In this document: positions 1 through 9,837 of the stretch, piece after piece
Layout of the letters: each line of letters begins with the position of its first letter
Position numbering within the stretch: the first letter of the stretch is position 1
NCBI RefSeq assembly: GCF_004137355.1
Contig: NZ_SDVB01000170.1
Location: 248,001-312,000, forward strand
Origin: Ciceribacter ferrooxidans
Lineage (GTDB): Bacteria; Pseudomonadota; Alphaproteobacteria; Rhizobiales; Rhizobiaceae
Direction of reading: 5' to 3'
Length of the DNA stretch: 64,000 nt
The notes under the pieces: generated by a model
Told to the model about the DNA's origin: nothing
Seen by the model: only the letters and a program-made list of their open reading frames with translations
The model's database searches: none
Made by a program: the position numbers and the translations under genes

Positions 1-809
1 AGCAGTTGCCGTCGCCATTGCGGCGCTCTCACCTCTTCCGCAAAGACGCGCGCGGGCCTTGCTGCGACCCGATCGAGAACGCTGCCGACGAGCGCCACCG
101 GCAGATAAGCCGCCATAACTGCGGCGGGCAATGGGCCGGCGCTGCGCACTTTCGCAAGATGCTCGCGCCCGAGTCCGGCAAAGGCCTCGACGGCGGCAGA
201 TATCCGCGCACGATCCTCGCCGGCTAGAAAGCCTTCGCGATCAAGACCGACAGCCTTCAATATTTCCAGGGGAATGTAGACCTGGCCCCGCGCGCTCGTC
301 CGCGGCAGGAGCAGGATCGCCCCTGCGACCGCCTGCGCGACACCGGCGTGACCGGCGCGTTCGGCGCAGTTCGCCGCTTCGTCGGGCGCGAGTATCAGGC
401 TTGCGAGCTGTATGAGGGCGGAGGCCGTGTCACCCGCGTAGCCCTCGAACATGCCGCGGCTCTCCATCGGATCGTCGTAGAGATCGAAGACGCGGGCGTC
501 GAGCATCCGCAGCAGGGCCTCGACCGGCAGGTCATGGCGCCGGATGGTCGCAAGGAGAAGGGCTCCGAGCGGATTGGCCGCCGTCTCGCCATGTTCAACC
601 CCTGAAACGAGATCACGCCAGTATTGCAGCCGAACCTCGCCCGGCAAAGGTTCGCGCACGACATCGCGGATCCGGGCGATCTCGGCGTTGAAGCCATAGA
701 GAGCGACCAACCCGGCGCGCTTGTCGGCCGGAGAGAGCAACGCCGCGAGGTAGCGGTCCCGATCCGTATCGCGCAGCCCGGCAAGGCAGATGGCTTCGTT
801 GTCCGGCAT
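1..809 (-). CDS. Phytoene/squalene synthase-family protein (NDUFAF6-like), cut by left edge
   Basis: The reading frame opens at the ATG at 809 and runs off the left edge with no stop, so about 269 codons are present. The N-terminal part has the trans-isoprenyl synthase look: DTDRDRYLAALL, KRAGLVALYGFN, then LQYWRDLV and DLYDDPM. The last residues before the edge (EEVRAPQWRRQ) fit the usual C-terminal end, so little is missing. Bacterial members of this short subfamily are related to the mitochondrial complex I assembly factor NDUFAF6 rather than to carotenoid enzymes. No carotenoid genes are near. The stop of the preceding Mth938-like gene lies 25 bases upstream, so the two are probably co-transcribed. 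An in-frame TTG at 824 is an alternative start. Family call is solid; the role is inferred. Confidence 0.8.
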   Translation of the reverse strand, partial: MPDNEAICLAGLRDTDRDRYLAALLSPADKRAGLVALYGFNAEIARIRDVVREPLPGEVRLQYWRDLVSGVEHGETAANPLGALLLATIRRHDLPVEALLRMLDARVFDLYDDPMESRGMFEGYAGDTASALIQLASLILAPDEAANCAERAGHAGVAQAVAGAILLLPRTSARGQVYIPLEILKAVGLDREGFLAGEDRARISAAVEAFAGLGREHLAKVRSAGPLPAAVMAAYLPVALVGSVLDRVAARPARVFAEEVRAPQWRRQL

Positions 810-833
810 CGCCTTTTCCCGCAAGAACTCGTC

Positions 834-1235
834 TCAGACCGCAATTAGCGCGGCGGCCACTGCCCGTTGCTCGGCAAGCATGATATTGTAGGTGCGAACT
901 GCCGCGCCCGTCCCCATCGGGTCGCTTGCGATGCCGCGCTCCCGGAGCGCCGCCTTGAGGTCAGCGGGGATCGGACGCAGGTCCTTCCCGGTTCCGACCA
1001 GCAGCACCTCGATGCCAGCCGCCTCATCCAGCACACGCCGGAAAGCGTCGACGGCAAGCGGATCACCCTCCGCCATCTCCCAGCCATATATGCCCGAAGG
1101 CAACAACAGCAGGGAGCCGCGATGCGACATGTCGGCGAAGCGGAAGCCGCCGTTACCGTAGGCGTCAATCGGCGCGCGGCCGGGGAAATGAGCCTCGCGC
1201 ATCACGATTCCCCGGTTGCCCGGCGCCTCCGCCAC
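834..1235 (-). CDS. Mth938-like domain protein (DUF498, NDUFAF3-like)
   Basis: A 133-residue protein covering the whole Mth938/DUF498 fold: FPGRAPIDAYGNGGFRFAD, then LLLLPSGIYGW, the VLLVGTGKDLRPIP strand-loop and a C-terminal MGTGAAVRTYNIMLAE segment. The human homologue of this family is NDUFAF3, a complex I assembly factor. Bacterial function is not established. Its start is five bases after the secDF stop and its stop lies 25 bases before the phytoene-synthase-like gene, so it sits in a yajC-secDF operon. A second in-frame ATG at 1202 is also possible, because the conserved part begins at residue 14. No cofactor motif is visible. Confidence 0.85.
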   Translation of the reverse strand: MAEAPGNRGIVMREAHFPGRAPIDAYGNGGFRFADMSHRGSLLLLPSGIYGWEMAEGDPLAVDAFRRVLDEAAGIEVLLVGTGKDLRPIPADLKAALRERGIASDPMGTGAAVRTYNIMLAEQRAVAAALIAV

Positions 1236-1240
1236 GGCGA

Positions 1241-3799
1241 TCAGGCCCCCGCCTTGCCGGCCGGCAGGCCTTCAGGCGCCTTGCCTTCCTCTTCCTGGAA
1301 GCTTTCCGGACGAAGCTTGAAGGCGATCAGCACCGGCGCGGCAATATAGACCGAGGAGAATGTGCCGATCAGCACGCCGAACAGCATGGCGAGCGTGAAG
1401 GAGGCAATGACCTCGCCGCCGAACAGATAGAGCGCCAGCAACGCGATCAGTGTTGTCGACCCCGTCAGCACCGTTCGCGAGAGTGTCTGGTTGATCGAGG
1501 CGTCGATCAGCACGTCGAGCGGCATCTTCTTGTAACGCCTCAGGTTTTCGCGCATGCGGTCATAGACCACTACCGTATCGTTCAACGAATAGCCGATGAT
1601 CGTCAGGATCGCCGCGATACTCGTCAGATTGAACTCGATGCCGGTGAGGACGAAGAGGCCGAGGGTAAAGATCACGTCATGCAGGGTCGCGATGATGGCG
1701 CCAGCCGCAAACTGCCACTCGAAGCGGAACCAAATATAGATCAGGATGAGCAGGAGAGACACGCCGACGCCGATCGTGGCATTCGCCGTCAGGTCGCTCG
1801 AGACGGCCGGCCCGACCACTTCCACGCGACGGAACTCGTATTGGTCCTGGAGCTCCTGACGCACGAGCGAGATCGCCGACTGTTCAGCGTTTTCGCCGCC
1901 TTCCTGGGACTGCAGGCGAACGAGCACGCTCGACGGATCACCGAACCCTTGCGCCTGGATTTCGCCGAGGTTCAGTTCGCTCAACCGTTCGCGGATGTCG
2001 GCGATGTCGGCAGTCCCCTGCCGCGCCTTGAGCTCGATCACTGATCCACCCTTGAAGTCGATGCCGAGGTTGAGGCCGATGAAGATGAAGCCAGCGAGGG
2101 AGAGAGCGATCAATGCGCCCGCGCCGACGAAGGTGAACTTCCGGACCGCCATGAAGCGGATGTTCTGGGTGTCGAACATGCCGGTACGCACGCCCTTCGG
2201 CAGGTGCTTCGGTCGACGCCAGCGGAACCACATGGCCATCAGCCACTGCGTCATCGTAAAAGCGGTGAAGACCGTGGTGACGATACCGACGGCAAGCGTG
2301 ACCGCGAAGCCGCGAACCGGGCCGGAACCGAGGAAGAACAGGACGACGGCGGCGATGAGAGTCGTCAGGTTTGCGTCGACGATGGTTGCGAAGGCCTTGT
2401 TGAAGCCCACGTCGATCGCCTGCACCAGCGAACGGCCGCTTTTCACCTCTTCGCGGATGCGCTCGTAGACGAGCACGTTCGAATCGACCGCCATACCCAT
2501 CGTCAGAACGATACCGGCGATACCCGGCAGGGTCAGCGTCGAACCGAGCGTCGTCAGGGCGGCGAAGATCATCGTGATATTGGCGGCGAGCGCGATGTTC
2601 GCCATCACGCCGAAGGTGCCGTAGAAGGCAAGCATGAACAGGACGACCGCAATCGCACCGATCACCGAGGCGACCAGGCCGGCGCTGATCGAGTCCGCGC
2701 CGAGGCCCGGGCCGACGGTACGCTCTTCGACGACCGTCAGGGTCGCCGGCAGCGCGCCGGCGCGCAGCAGCACGGCGAGGTCGTTTGCCCCTTCGACCGA
2801 GAAGCCGCCGGAGATCTGGCCGGAGCCGCCGACGATCGGTTCGCGGATGACGGGGGCGGAAATCACCTGATCGTCGAGAACGATCGCGAAGGGACGACCG
2901 ACATTCTGTTGCGTCGCCTGCGCAAAGCGCTGCGCGCCCTTGCTGTCGAAGCGGAAGGAAACGACCGGTTCGTTGGTCTGCTGGTTGAAGGTGGCCTGGG
3001 CATCGACGAGGTTTTCACCGGAGACCAGCGCCCGCTTCTCGACGAGATAGGGCACGGCCGGATCATCCATCGAATAGAGGACCTCGGAAGAAGCCGGCGG
3101 ACGGCCGTTGATCGCCTCTTCGACCGGCATGCTCGTATCGACCATGTGGAAGGTGAGCTTGGCGGTCTGGTTGAGCAGCGATTTCAGGCGCTGCGGGTCG
3201 GTGAGGCCCGGAACCTGAACGATGATGCGATCGTCACCCTGGCGCTGGATCAGCGGCTCGGTGGTGCCGAGTTCATCGACGCGGCGGCGAACCACCTCGA
3301 TCGACTGGGTGAGCGCCGAAGAAGCGCGATAGGTGATGCCGGCGTCGGTGAGGTTCAAGCGCAAAAGGCCACCCTCGCCTTCCGTCATCGTCACCTCCTG
3401 CACGGAGCCGCCGGTCAGCCCGCCGACGCTGACCGCCTGGGTCAACGGCGCGAGCGCCTCCTTGGCAGCCTCGATCTTGTCGGCGTCGGTGATGCGTACC
3501 TGAATCTGCTGTCCGACCCCGGAAAGGCCGGTGTAGCGGATGCCCGCCTCACGAAGATTGTTGCGGATATCGCCGACGGTCGTCTCCAGCCGTTCCTTGA
3601 TGATGTCGGCCTTCTCGATCTTCAGCATGATGTGGGAGCCACCCTGAAGATCGAGACCGAGCGTCACCTTCTTCGAAGGGGCCCACGACGGAAACGACGC
3701 GAGTTGCTCGTCGCTGAAGAAATTGGGCGTGGCGATCACCACACTCACAGCGATGGTGAGCCAGATCAGGATCGTCTTCCAGCGGGGGATATACAGCAT
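1241..3799 (-). CDS. secDF: Protein translocase subunit SecDF (fused)
   Basis: This 852-residue protein joins SecD and SecF in one chain, as in many alphaproteobacteria. SecDF uses the proton gradient to pull preproteins out of SecYEG on the periplasmic side. The SecD half starts with one membrane helix and the GLDLQGGSH motif near residue 50, followed by the large periplasmic P1 domain and a five-helix bundle after about residue 370. The SecF half begins around residue 540 after a basic linker (RRPKHLPKG) and carries the matching LGIDFKGGS motif and a second helix bundle. yajC lies 62 bases upstream on the same strand, the classic pairing. The start ATG is followed directly by the first hydrophobic helix. 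Confidence 0.97.
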   Translation of the reverse strand: MLYIPRWKTILIWLTIAVSVVIATPNFFSDEQLASFPSWAPSKKVTLGLDLQGGSHIMLKIEKADIIKERLETTVGDIRNNLREAGIRYTGLSGVGQQIQVRITDADKIEAAKEALAPLTQAVSVGGLTGGSVQEVTMTEGEGGLLRLNLTDAGITYRASSALTQSIEVVRRRVDELGTTEPLIQRQGDDRIIVQVPGLTDPQRLKSLLNQTAKLTFHMVDTSMPVEEAINGRPPASSEVLYSMDDPAVPYLVEKRALVSGENLVDAQATFNQQTNEPVVSFRFDSKGAQRFAQATQQNVGRPFAIVLDDQVISAPVIREPIVGGSGQISGGFSVEGANDLAVLLRAGALPATLTVVEERTVGPGLGADSISAGLVASVIGAIAVVLFMLAFYGTFGVMANIALAANITMIFAALTTLGSTLTLPGIAGIVLTMGMAVDSNVLVYERIREEVKSGRSLVQAIDVGFNKAFATIVDANLTTLIAAVVLFFLGSGPVRGFAVTLAVGIVTTVFTAFTMTQWLMAMWFRWRRPKHLPKGVRTGMFDTQNIRFMAVRKFTFVGAGALIALSLAGFIFIGLNLGIDFKGGSVIELKARQGTADIADIRERLSELNLGEIQAQGFGDPSSVLVRLQSQEGGENAEQSAISLVRQELQDQYEFRRVEVVGPAVSSDLTANATIGVGVSLLLILIYIWFRFEWQFAAGAIIATLHDVIFTLGLFVLTGIEFNLTSIAAILTIIGYSLNDTVVVYDRMRENLRRYKKMPLDVLIDASINQTLSRTVLTGSTTLIALLALYLFGGEVIASFTLAMLFGVLIGTFSSVYIAAPVLIAFKLRPESFQEEEGKAPEGLPAGKAGA

Positions 3800-3861
3800 G
3801 AAACTCTCGAAATCAGGTTATGACAGCCGACGGTTCGGCGCGAGGCGCCGCCCGCAAACGA

Positions 3862-4212
3862 TCAGGAAGCGGCGTCGGCCTTGACGGGCTCGCCCTTCAC
3901 GCGGACTTCCGCGACGTAGGCGCGCAGGACGCGGACCTTCACACCATCGCCGATCTCGACATCCAGTTCCTTGTCGTCAATGACCTTGGCGACCTTGCCG
4001 ACGATGCCGCCGCCGAGCACGACCTGGTCACCGCGACGGATCGAGGAAAGCGTTTCCTCCCGCTTCTTCATCTGCTGGCGCTGCGGCCGGATCAGAAAGA
4101 AGTACCAGACGACCATCAGCGGCGCGAAAAGGAAGAGCATTTCGAGACCGGAGCCGAAGCCGGTTGCGCCCTGGGCTGCTGCGTCCTGCGCGAATGCCTG
4201 CGTAATGAACAT
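3862..4212 (-). CDS. yajC: Preprotein translocase accessory subunit YajC
   Basis: A 116-residue protein with one N-terminal membrane helix (LEMLFLFAPLMVVWYFFLIRPQ) followed by the YajC signature RPQRQQMKKREETLSSIRRGDQVV. YajC associates with SecDF and SecYEG in the inner membrane. I start it at the ATG at 4212 rather than the TTG at 4236, because AGGGAG (4222-4227) sits at proper spacing before that ATG. The residues before the helix (FITQAFAQDAAAQG) are typical of rhizobial YajC. It is first in the run yajC-secDF-DUF498-phytoene synthase-like. Confidence 0.95.
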   Translation of the reverse strand: MFITQAFAQDAAAQGATGFGSGLEMLFLFAPLMVVWYFFLIRPQRQQMKKREETLSSIRRGDQVVLGGGIVGKVAKVIDDKELDVEIGDGVKVRVLRAYVAEVRVKGEPVKADAAS

Positions 4213-4427
4213 GGAAAAGAACTCCCTAGACAACAAGGCTTGCCGGCAGCCGCTGCTGCCGCTTCAGGTCGCCGGAATATAGTGGCGAGCCAAGCGATTG
4301 CAACAGAAACAGCGGCCGTGCGTACCGATTCAAGGCGTCTTACCCTTTCGTGCTGCAAAAGGCCATGCTACCGCCCGGAAAAAGCGGACAAAGCCGCAGG
4401 CGTCTTCACCTTCGCGAGGAAACAGTC

Positions 4428-5300
4428 ATGGCCGAGGAACTCAACCTCCTGATCCTGGACGAACTGCGCCGGCTGACCGTCGCCGTGGAGCGGCTGGCCG
4501 GCCCCGCTCCTGCCGAGAACGACTGGGAAGTCGCCGACTGTTTCGTCTGGGTGCCACCACGCGGCCATCTGCAACCGGTCCCGCGCCCCAATCGCGTGGC
4601 GCTGTCGCTCATCCGCGGCGTCGATCACGTCCGCGACATCCTGCATGAAAACACGCTACGCTTCGCGGATGGCTTTCCCGCCAACAACGTCCTGCTTTGG
4701 GGCGCCCGCGGCATGGGCAAGTCGTCGCTGGTCAAGGCCGTGCACGCCGACGTGAAGGCCGCGACCGGAGTCTCGCTGAAGCTCGTCGAGGTGCACCGCG
4801 AGGACATTTCCTCGCTGCCCGTCCTCCTCGACATCCTCAAGACGGCGCCCCACCGGGTGATCGTCTTCTGCGATGACCTCTCCTTCGATCACGACGACAC
4901 CGCCTACAAGTCGCTGAAGGCTGCCCTCGACGGCGGCATCGAAGGCCGGCCCGACAACGTGCTCTTCTACGCGACGTCCAACCGTCGCCACCTGCTGCCG
5001 CGCCATATGATGGAGAACGAGCAGTCTACCGCCATCAATCCCTCCGAGGCGGTCGAAGAAAAGGTCTCGCTTTCCGACCGCTTCGGCCTCTGGCTCGGTT
5101 TCCACAAATGCAGCCAGGACGACTATCTGACAATGATCGATGGATATGCGGAGCATTTCCGCCTGCCGCTCGACCGCGAGACGCTGCATGCCGAGGCCCT
5201 TGAATGGGCAACCACCCGGGGCGGCCGCTCCGGCCGGGTGGCCTGGCAGTACATCCAGGACCTCGCCGGCCGCCTGCGGATCACCATGGACCGCGGCTGA
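4428..5300 (+). CDS. DUF815-family AAA ATPase
   Basis: A 290-residue ATPase of the DUF815 family. Walker A is GARGMGKSS around residue 90, and Walker B is VIVFCDDLSF with a typical FYATSNRRHL sensor region after it. The C-terminal lid contains DRFGLWLGFH. The cellular role of this family is not defined. The ATG at 4428 has GAGGA seven bases upstream; in-frame upstream codons reach 4350 but lack a ribosome site and conserved sequence. It is divergent from yajC and ends at a strong bidirectional terminator shared with the NlpD-like gene. Confidence 0.9.
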   Translation: MAEELNLLILDELRRLTVAVERLAGPAPAENDWEVADCFVWVPPRGHLQPVPRPNRVALSLIRGVDHVRDILHENTLRFADGFPANNVLLWGARGMGKSSLVKAVHADVKAATGVSLKLVEVHREDISSLPVLLDILKTAPHRVIVFCDDLSFDHDDTAYKSLKAALDGGIEGRPDNVLFYATSNRRHLLPRHMMENEQSTAINPSEAVEEKVSLSDRFGLWLGFHKCSQDDYLTMIDGYAEHFRLPLDRETLHAEALEWATTRGGRSGRVAWQYIQDLAGRLRITMDRG

Positions 5301-5308
5301 CAAACGAA

Positions 5309-5334
5309 AAAAGGTCCGGAGGACCGGACCTTTT
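5309..5334. terminator. Bidirectional rho-independent terminator
   Basis: A perfect 11-base stem (AAAAGGTCCGG / CCGGACCTTTT) with an AGGA loop and A and T runs on the two sides. It lies between the convergent DUF815 ATPase and NlpD-like genes and should stop transcription from both. Confidence 0.9.
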
Positions 5335-5358
5335 CTACGCTCTCCTGGTGCGCAATAC

Positions 5359-6873
5359 CTATTCCAGGAAAGTCATCGGGTTGACCGGGGTCGCATCCTT
5401 GCGGACCTCGAAGTGCAGTGACGGGCGCTTGGCGCTGCCGCTCATGCCGGACGTGGCGAGCTGCTGGCCGCGCTGGACCTTCTGCCCGCGCTGGACCTTC
5501 AGCGCGTCAGCGTGGCCGTAGACCGTGACGGTGCCGTCGTCATGGCGGACGAGAACCGTGTTGCCCAGTTCCTTGAGACCGTTGCCGGCATAGATGACCA
5601 CGCCGTTTTCCGCGGCCTTGACCGGTGTGCCGGCCGGGACCGAGATATCGATCCCGTCGTTGCGCTTGCCGTCGACGTTCGCGCCGTAGCCGGCGACGAC
5701 CGCTCCCGTGACCGGCCAGCGGTATTTGCCAATTCCGGTGGTCTCCGGCGCCTCGTCCTTGGTCGTTGCGGAGGCAACCTCACCGACGGACTGGGTGGCG
5801 GCGGGCGGTTGATAGGCGGCCGGTGTCGCCTTCTTCTCGCCAGCGGACGGGATAGAAGCCGTCTTCAGAGACGCATCGGACGGCTTGACGGCGGCGACCT
5901 TCGTCGCCGCGACCGGCGTAGCTCCTGCAGCCGGGATCGTCAGCGCCTGACCGATGCGGATATTGGCCGACGAGAGGCCGTTCGCGGCCTTGAGGACGTC
6001 GATCGGCGTGCCGGTCGCCTTGGCGATCTTGGTGAGCGTATCGCCCGGCTTGACGACGTAGCTGCCGCCCTGCCCGGCTCCCGCAACGTTCTTGCCGGTG
6101 GCCCCTGCCTGCTGAACCTGAGACTTCTCCCGACCGCCGGGCGCATTCGGCAGAACAGCAACCTTCTGCTCCTGCTGAGGCAGTTGCGCCGGCGTATTAC
6201 CCTTCACGGGCAGCGAGGCAACGTCAGCGGAGGCACGTGCCGCATTTCCACCGAGGCGCGGGATGATCATCAACTGCCCGGGGGCGGCGTCGGATGCCTG
6301 GCTGAGGCCGTTCGCTTTCAGGATCGCAGCTTCCGGCACACCGAAGCGCTTGGAGAGCGTGGCGACCGTCTCACCGGGCCGGAGAGTGACGCGGGATTCG
6401 TTTGCGGTCGCCCAGTTGCCGGCCGGCGGATTACTGCCGGTGGCGAGATCGTCGGTCTTCTGTGCGGCCGGGAAAGGCTGCGCCATCGCCTGCTGCCGTC
6501 CGGCATCAGCCGTCGGGGCGGCAAGTTCCGAACGTTGCACGGCGGCCGGAGAACTCGCCATGCGGGCGACCGAGCCGGAGGCGGCAGGCTGCGCCGGATA
6601 GGGCTGGCTCAGCGCCTGCTGGCGGGTATTGTAGTCCTGCGAGTAGGACGGCTGCGCTCCGGTAACGTCGGCACTCGGCGTCGGATGCCCGTCAATACCG
6701 ACCCCACCGTCGCCCCGCTGCGGGATCGAGGCGGTGGTCATCGTGTCCTGGGAGAAGATGGAACTGAAGCGGGTCGCGTCGGAACTGCATCCGGCAGCGA
6801 CACTCGCCAACAGCATCGCACCTGCGATCCGGACGATAGGCAGTTCGGTTTTCAGCGACGAATTCTCACGCAT
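5359..6873 (-). CDS. nlpD: NlpD-like lipoprotein: two LysM domains plus degenerate M23 (LytM) domain
   Basis: A 504-residue envelope protein. The N-terminus has a signal with the lipobox-like VAAGC. Two LysM peptidoglycan-binding repeats follow (about residues 160-205, RPGETVATLSKRFGVP, and 265-310, KPGDTLTKIAKATG), and the C-terminal 120 residues form an M23 domain (YRWPVTGAVVAGYG to LHFEVRKD). The first zinc-ligand position reads NDGID where active peptidases have H-x-G-x-D, so the site is degenerate. This is the pattern of NlpD/EnvC amidase activators rather than endopeptidases. I use the ATG at 6873; a GTG four codons upstream is possible. It is downstream of surE and pcm, as in the classical surE-pcm-nlpD order. 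Confidence 0.9.
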   Translation of the reverse strand: MRENSSLKTELPIVRIAGAMLLASVAAGCSSDATRFSSIFSQDTMTTASIPQRGDGGVGIDGHPTPSADVTGAQPSYSQDYNTRQQALSQPYPAQPAASGSVARMASSPAAVQRSELAAPTADAGRQQAMAQPFPAAQKTDDLATGSNPPAGNWATANESRVTLRPGETVATLSKRFGVPEAAILKANGLSQASDAAPGQLMIIPRLGGNAARASADVASLPVKGNTPAQLPQQEQKVAVLPNAPGGREKSQVQQAGATGKNVAGAGQGGSYVVKPGDTLTKIAKATGTPIDVLKAANGLSSANIRIGQALTIPAAGATPVAATKVAAVKPSDASLKTASIPSAGEKKATPAAYQPPAATQSVGEVASATTKDEAPETTGIGKYRWPVTGAVVAGYGANVDGKRNDGIDISVPAGTPVKAAENGVVIYAGNGLKELGNTVLVRHDDGTVTVYGHADALKVQRGQKVQRGQQLATSGMSGSAKRPSLHFEVRKDATPVNPMTFLE

Positions 6874-7003
6874 AACTCGACCCACAAAATACTCAACTGG
6901 ATGTGGGATGATTAAAGCGCGTTAGTGTTACCGCCCGGTTAACTGGCGGGAATCGCAGTGAACTATTTGGAAGCGGCGCCCGTTTCAGCAGCGCTCACGC
7001 CCC

Positions 7004-7657
7004 TCAGAGATAGGAGGCGACCTTAGGTACGAGCGGCAGGTACGGCACTTCGAAGAGGTCCTCGCGCTCGAAACGACTGCCGGTCTTCGTCAGCCGTACC
7101 ATCACGCAGGCCTCCTCCGACACCATCAGCGGCGCCAGAAAGACCCCGCCCGAAACCAGTTGCTCGGCATAGAAGCGCGGCATCGCCTGGAATGCCGCAG
7201 TCGAAAGGATGCGATCGAACGTCCCTTCGCCGGGCAAGCCGTTGCTGCCATCGGACTGGCGCAGGACAACATTGCGAATGCCGAGCTTTTCGAGCCGGCG
7301 TTGCGCGCTGCCGATCAAAGTCTTGTAACGGTCGATCGAGACGACGCGCTCGGTGAGCCTGCCCAGCACTGCCGCCATGAAGCCGCTGCCCGTGCCGATG
7401 TCCAGCACCCGCTGTCCCGGCTTGACGTTCAGCCGGTCGAGCAGGCGCAGTGCGAGATCGGCACCCTCCATGAACGCGCCGCACTCGATCGGAATGGTGC
7501 GGCTGGAATAGGCCTGGTCGGCAAACTGCGGCGGCACGAATGCGGAGCGCGGGGTCTGTTCGACGGCGGTCAGGAGATCGAGATCGGAAATCCCCTCGGC
7601 GCGAAGGCGCAGAACCAGCGCGGCAAAGCCTTCCTTTTCGACCATGGCCGACTTCAA
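7004..7657 (-). CDS. pcm: Protein-L-isoaspartate O-methyltransferase
   Basis: This 217-residue SAM-dependent enzyme methylates isoaspartyl residues to start repair of aged proteins. The family hallmarks are visible: [10 protein letters not shown], the IPIECG substrate loop, the SAM site [16 protein letters not shown] and the post-I motif VVSIDRY. The start overlaps the surE stop: a TTG at 7657 lies within it, and an ATG at 7645 is the alternative. The translational coupling with surE and the downstream nlpD match the order known from other proteobacteria. A second PCMT-family gene is at 31275-31946. Confidence 0.92.
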   Translation of the reverse strand: MKSAMVEKEGFAALVLRLRAEGISDLDLLTAVEQTPRSAFVPPQFADQAYSSRTIPIECGAFMEGADLALRLLDRLNVKPGQRVLDIGTGSGFMAAVLGRLTERVVSIDRYKTLIGSAQRRLEKLGIRNVVLRQSDGSNGLPGEGTFDRILSTAAFQAMPRFYAEQLVSGGVFLAPLMVSEEACVMVRLTKTGSRFEREDLFEVPYLPLVPKVASYL

Positions 7658-8430
7658 TCGCTCACCCCGTATCCAAGCGCCTGCGCGACGCGGTCCTGGG
7701 CGCCGTAATCAGTCAGGTCGAGCTTGAGCGGCGTGACCGAAATCTTGTGGTTCTTGACGGCGTGGATATCCGTGCCGTCACGGAAATGCCCCTGGCGCTC
7801 GCCGAAGCGCAGCCAGTAATATGGAAAACCGCGACCGTCCGAACGCTGCTCGACAGTCAGTCCGAAATCGAGCTTGCCCTGCGATGTGACCGAAATCCCC
7901 TGCACGTCTTTCGGCGCGCAGTTCGGGAAATTGACGTTGAGCAGTGTGTCCGGCGTCATCTCGACCGTCATCAGCCTGCGGATGAGATCAGGCGCGAGCG
8001 TTTCCGCCGTTTCCCACGGAATGTAGCGCGGCTCCTCGGGCGTATAGGTGTAGCTCTGGCTGAGCGCGATCGAGCGCACGCCCTGAAGCGCGCCTTCGAT
8101 GGCGCCGGCAACGGTGCCGGAATAGGTTACGTCGTCGGCAAGGTTCGACCCTGCATTGACGCCCGAGAGTACGAGGTCCGGTTTGCCGTCCATCACCTCG
8201 CGGATGCCCATGATCACGCAGTCGGTCGGCGTGCCGCGCAGCGCATACCGCTTCTCCGCGATCTTCCGCAGACGCAGCGGTTCGGAGAGCGTCAACGAAT
8301 GCGCAAGGCCGCTCTGGTCCGTCTCCGGCGCGACGATCCAGACGTCGTCGGACAGCGCATGGGCGATACGCTCCAGAACCGCAAGTCCTTCGGCATGGAT
8401 GCCATCGTCATTGGTGAGCAGAATGCGCAT
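7654..8430 (-). CDS. surE: 5'/3'-nucleotidase SurE
   Basis: A 258-residue survival protein that dephosphorylates nucleoside monophosphates with a divalent metal. The N-terminus [16 protein letters not shown] holds the metal-binding DD pair. The [18 protein letters not shown] and [25 protein letters not shown] stretches are all diagnostic of the family. It follows serS by 15 bases and overlaps the start of pcm, so serS, surE, pcm and probably nlpD are read together. Confidence 0.96.
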   Translation of the reverse strand: MRILLTNDDGIHAEGLAVLERIAHALSDDVWIVAPETDQSGLAHSLTLSEPLRLRKIAEKRYALRGTPTDCVIMGIREVMDGKPDLVLSGVNAGSNLADDVTYSGTVAGAIEGALQGVRSIALSQSYTYTPEEPRYIPWETAETLAPDLIRRLMTVEMTPDTLLNVNFPNCAPKDVQGISVTSQGKLDFGLTVEQRSDGRGFPYYWLRFGERQGHFRDGTDIHAVKNHKISVTPLKLDLTDYGAQDRVAQALGYGVSD

Positions 8431-8445
8431 CCGAACCTCGTTCCG

Positions 8446-9729
8446 TCACGCGGCCTTCTCGATCCGCTTCAGCCCGCCCATGTAAGGCAGCAATGCGTCG
8501 GGGATCGTGATCGAGCCGTCTTCGTTCAGGTAGTTTTCCATGACCGCGATCAGGCAACGCCCGACGGCAACGCCCGAACCGTTCAGCGTGTGGACAAAGG
8601 TCGTTCCCTTGTCGTCCTTGCCACGGTAGCGGGCGTTCATCCGGCGCGCCTGGAAGTCGCCGCAGACCGAGCAGGAGGAGATTTCGCGATAGGTGTTCTG
8701 CCCCGGCAGCCAGACCTCTATGTCGTAGGTCTTGCGCGCGCCGAAGCCCATGTCGCCGGAGCAGAGGGTCATGGTTCGGAAGTGCAGCCCGAGGCGCTTC
8801 AACACCTCCTCGGCGCAGGCCGTCATGCGCTCGTGCTCGGCAATCGAGCTCTCGGCATCGGTTATCGAGACGAGTTCGCATTTCCAGAACTGGTGCTGGC
8901 GCAGCATCCCGCGGGTGTCACGTCCGGCGGAACCCGCTTCCGAACGGAAGGACGGGGTGAGCGCAGTGAAGCGCAGCGGCAGCTTCTCCTGCTCGAGGAT
9001 CTCGCCCGAGACCAGATTGGTGAGCGTGACTTCGGCGGTCGGAATCAGCCAGCGCCCGTCCGTGGTCTTGAACAGGTCTTCGGCGAACTTCGGAAGCTGG
9101 CCTGTGCCGTACATCGCCTCGTCACGCACCATCAGCGGCGAGGAGACCTCGGTATAGCCGTGCTCGGTGGTGTGGAGATCGAGCATGAACTGGCCAAGCG
9201 CCCGCTCGAGTTTCGCAAGCTGGCCGGTCAGAACCGTGAAGCGCGCACCCGAAAGCTTGGCGGCGCGCTCGAAGTCCATGTAGCCCAGTGCTTCGCCGAT
9301 CTCGTAGTGCTCTTTCGCGGCATGGTTCCAGCCGGGCTTTTCGCCGACGACGCGCTTCACCACGTTGTCATGCTCGTCCTTGCCGACCGGCACGTCGTCG
9401 AGCGGAATGTTCGGGATACGCGACAGCGCGTCGGCGAGTTCCGCCGAGACCTGCCGCTCCGCATCTTCGGCAGCCGGCATCGCATCCTTCAGATGCGCCA
9501 CCTCAGCCTTCAGCTTCTCGGCAAGTTCCATGTTCTTCTGCGCCATCGCGGCACCGATCTCCTTGGAGGCGGCATTGCGGCGCGACTGCATGTCCTGCAG
9601 GCTCTGGACGACGGAGCGGCGTTTCTCGTCAAGCGCAATCAGATGTGCCGCCTGCGGTTCCGCACTGCGCTTTGCCAGCGCCGCGTCGAGAGCCTCGGCG
9701 TTTTCACGGATCCATTTGATATCAAGCAT
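8446..9729 (-). CDS. serS: Seryl-tRNA synthetase
   Basis: A class II aminoacyl-tRNA synthetase of 427 residues that charges tRNA-Ser. The N-terminal arm is the long tRNA-binding coiled coil (about residues 30-100, from [20 protein letters not shown]). The catalytic core follows, with class II motif 2 ([21 protein letters not shown]) and motif 3 ([15 protein letters not shown]). The true start is the ATG at 9729 ([10 protein letters not shown]), where the conserved sequence begins. An in-frame start 23 codons upstream adds only basic, nonconserved residues. It lies between tatC and surE. Confidence 0.97.
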   Translation of the reverse strand: MLDIKWIRENAEALDAALAKRSAEPQAAHLIALDEKRRSVVQSLQDMQSRRNAASKEIGAAMAQKNMELAEKLKAEVAHLKDAMPAAEDAERQVSAELADALSRIPNIPLDDVPVGKDEHDNVVKRVVGEKPGWNHAAKEHYEIGEALGYMDFERAAKLSGARFTVLTGQLAKLERALGQFMLDLHTTEHGYTEVSSPLMVRDEAMYGTGQLPKFAEDLFKTTDGRWLIPTAEVTLTNLVSGEILEQEKLPLRFTALTPSFRSEAGSAGRDTRGMLRQHQFWKCELVSITDAESSIAEHERMTACAEEVLKRLGLHFRTMTLCSGDMGFGARKTYDIEVWLPGQNTYREISSCSVCGDFQARRMNARYRGKDDKGTTFVHTLNGSGVAVGRCLIAVMENYLNEDGSITIPDALLPYMGGLKRIEKAA

Positions 9730-9837
9730 TGTCGTTCCAGATCGTGTTGTCTTGGTCGTCGGGCGAGAACGGTTCGGCGGCGGCACCAGCCGCCGCATGT
9801 CCGAAGCCGGCGACGGAAGGGCCGCTGCCGGCGCAGC

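Noticed and set aside
2204-3823. Long open frame (539 codons) opposite secDF
   Set aside because: It mirrors the codon pattern of secDF, is rich in Arg/Gly/Asp and has no family resemblance. The sense gene is certain.
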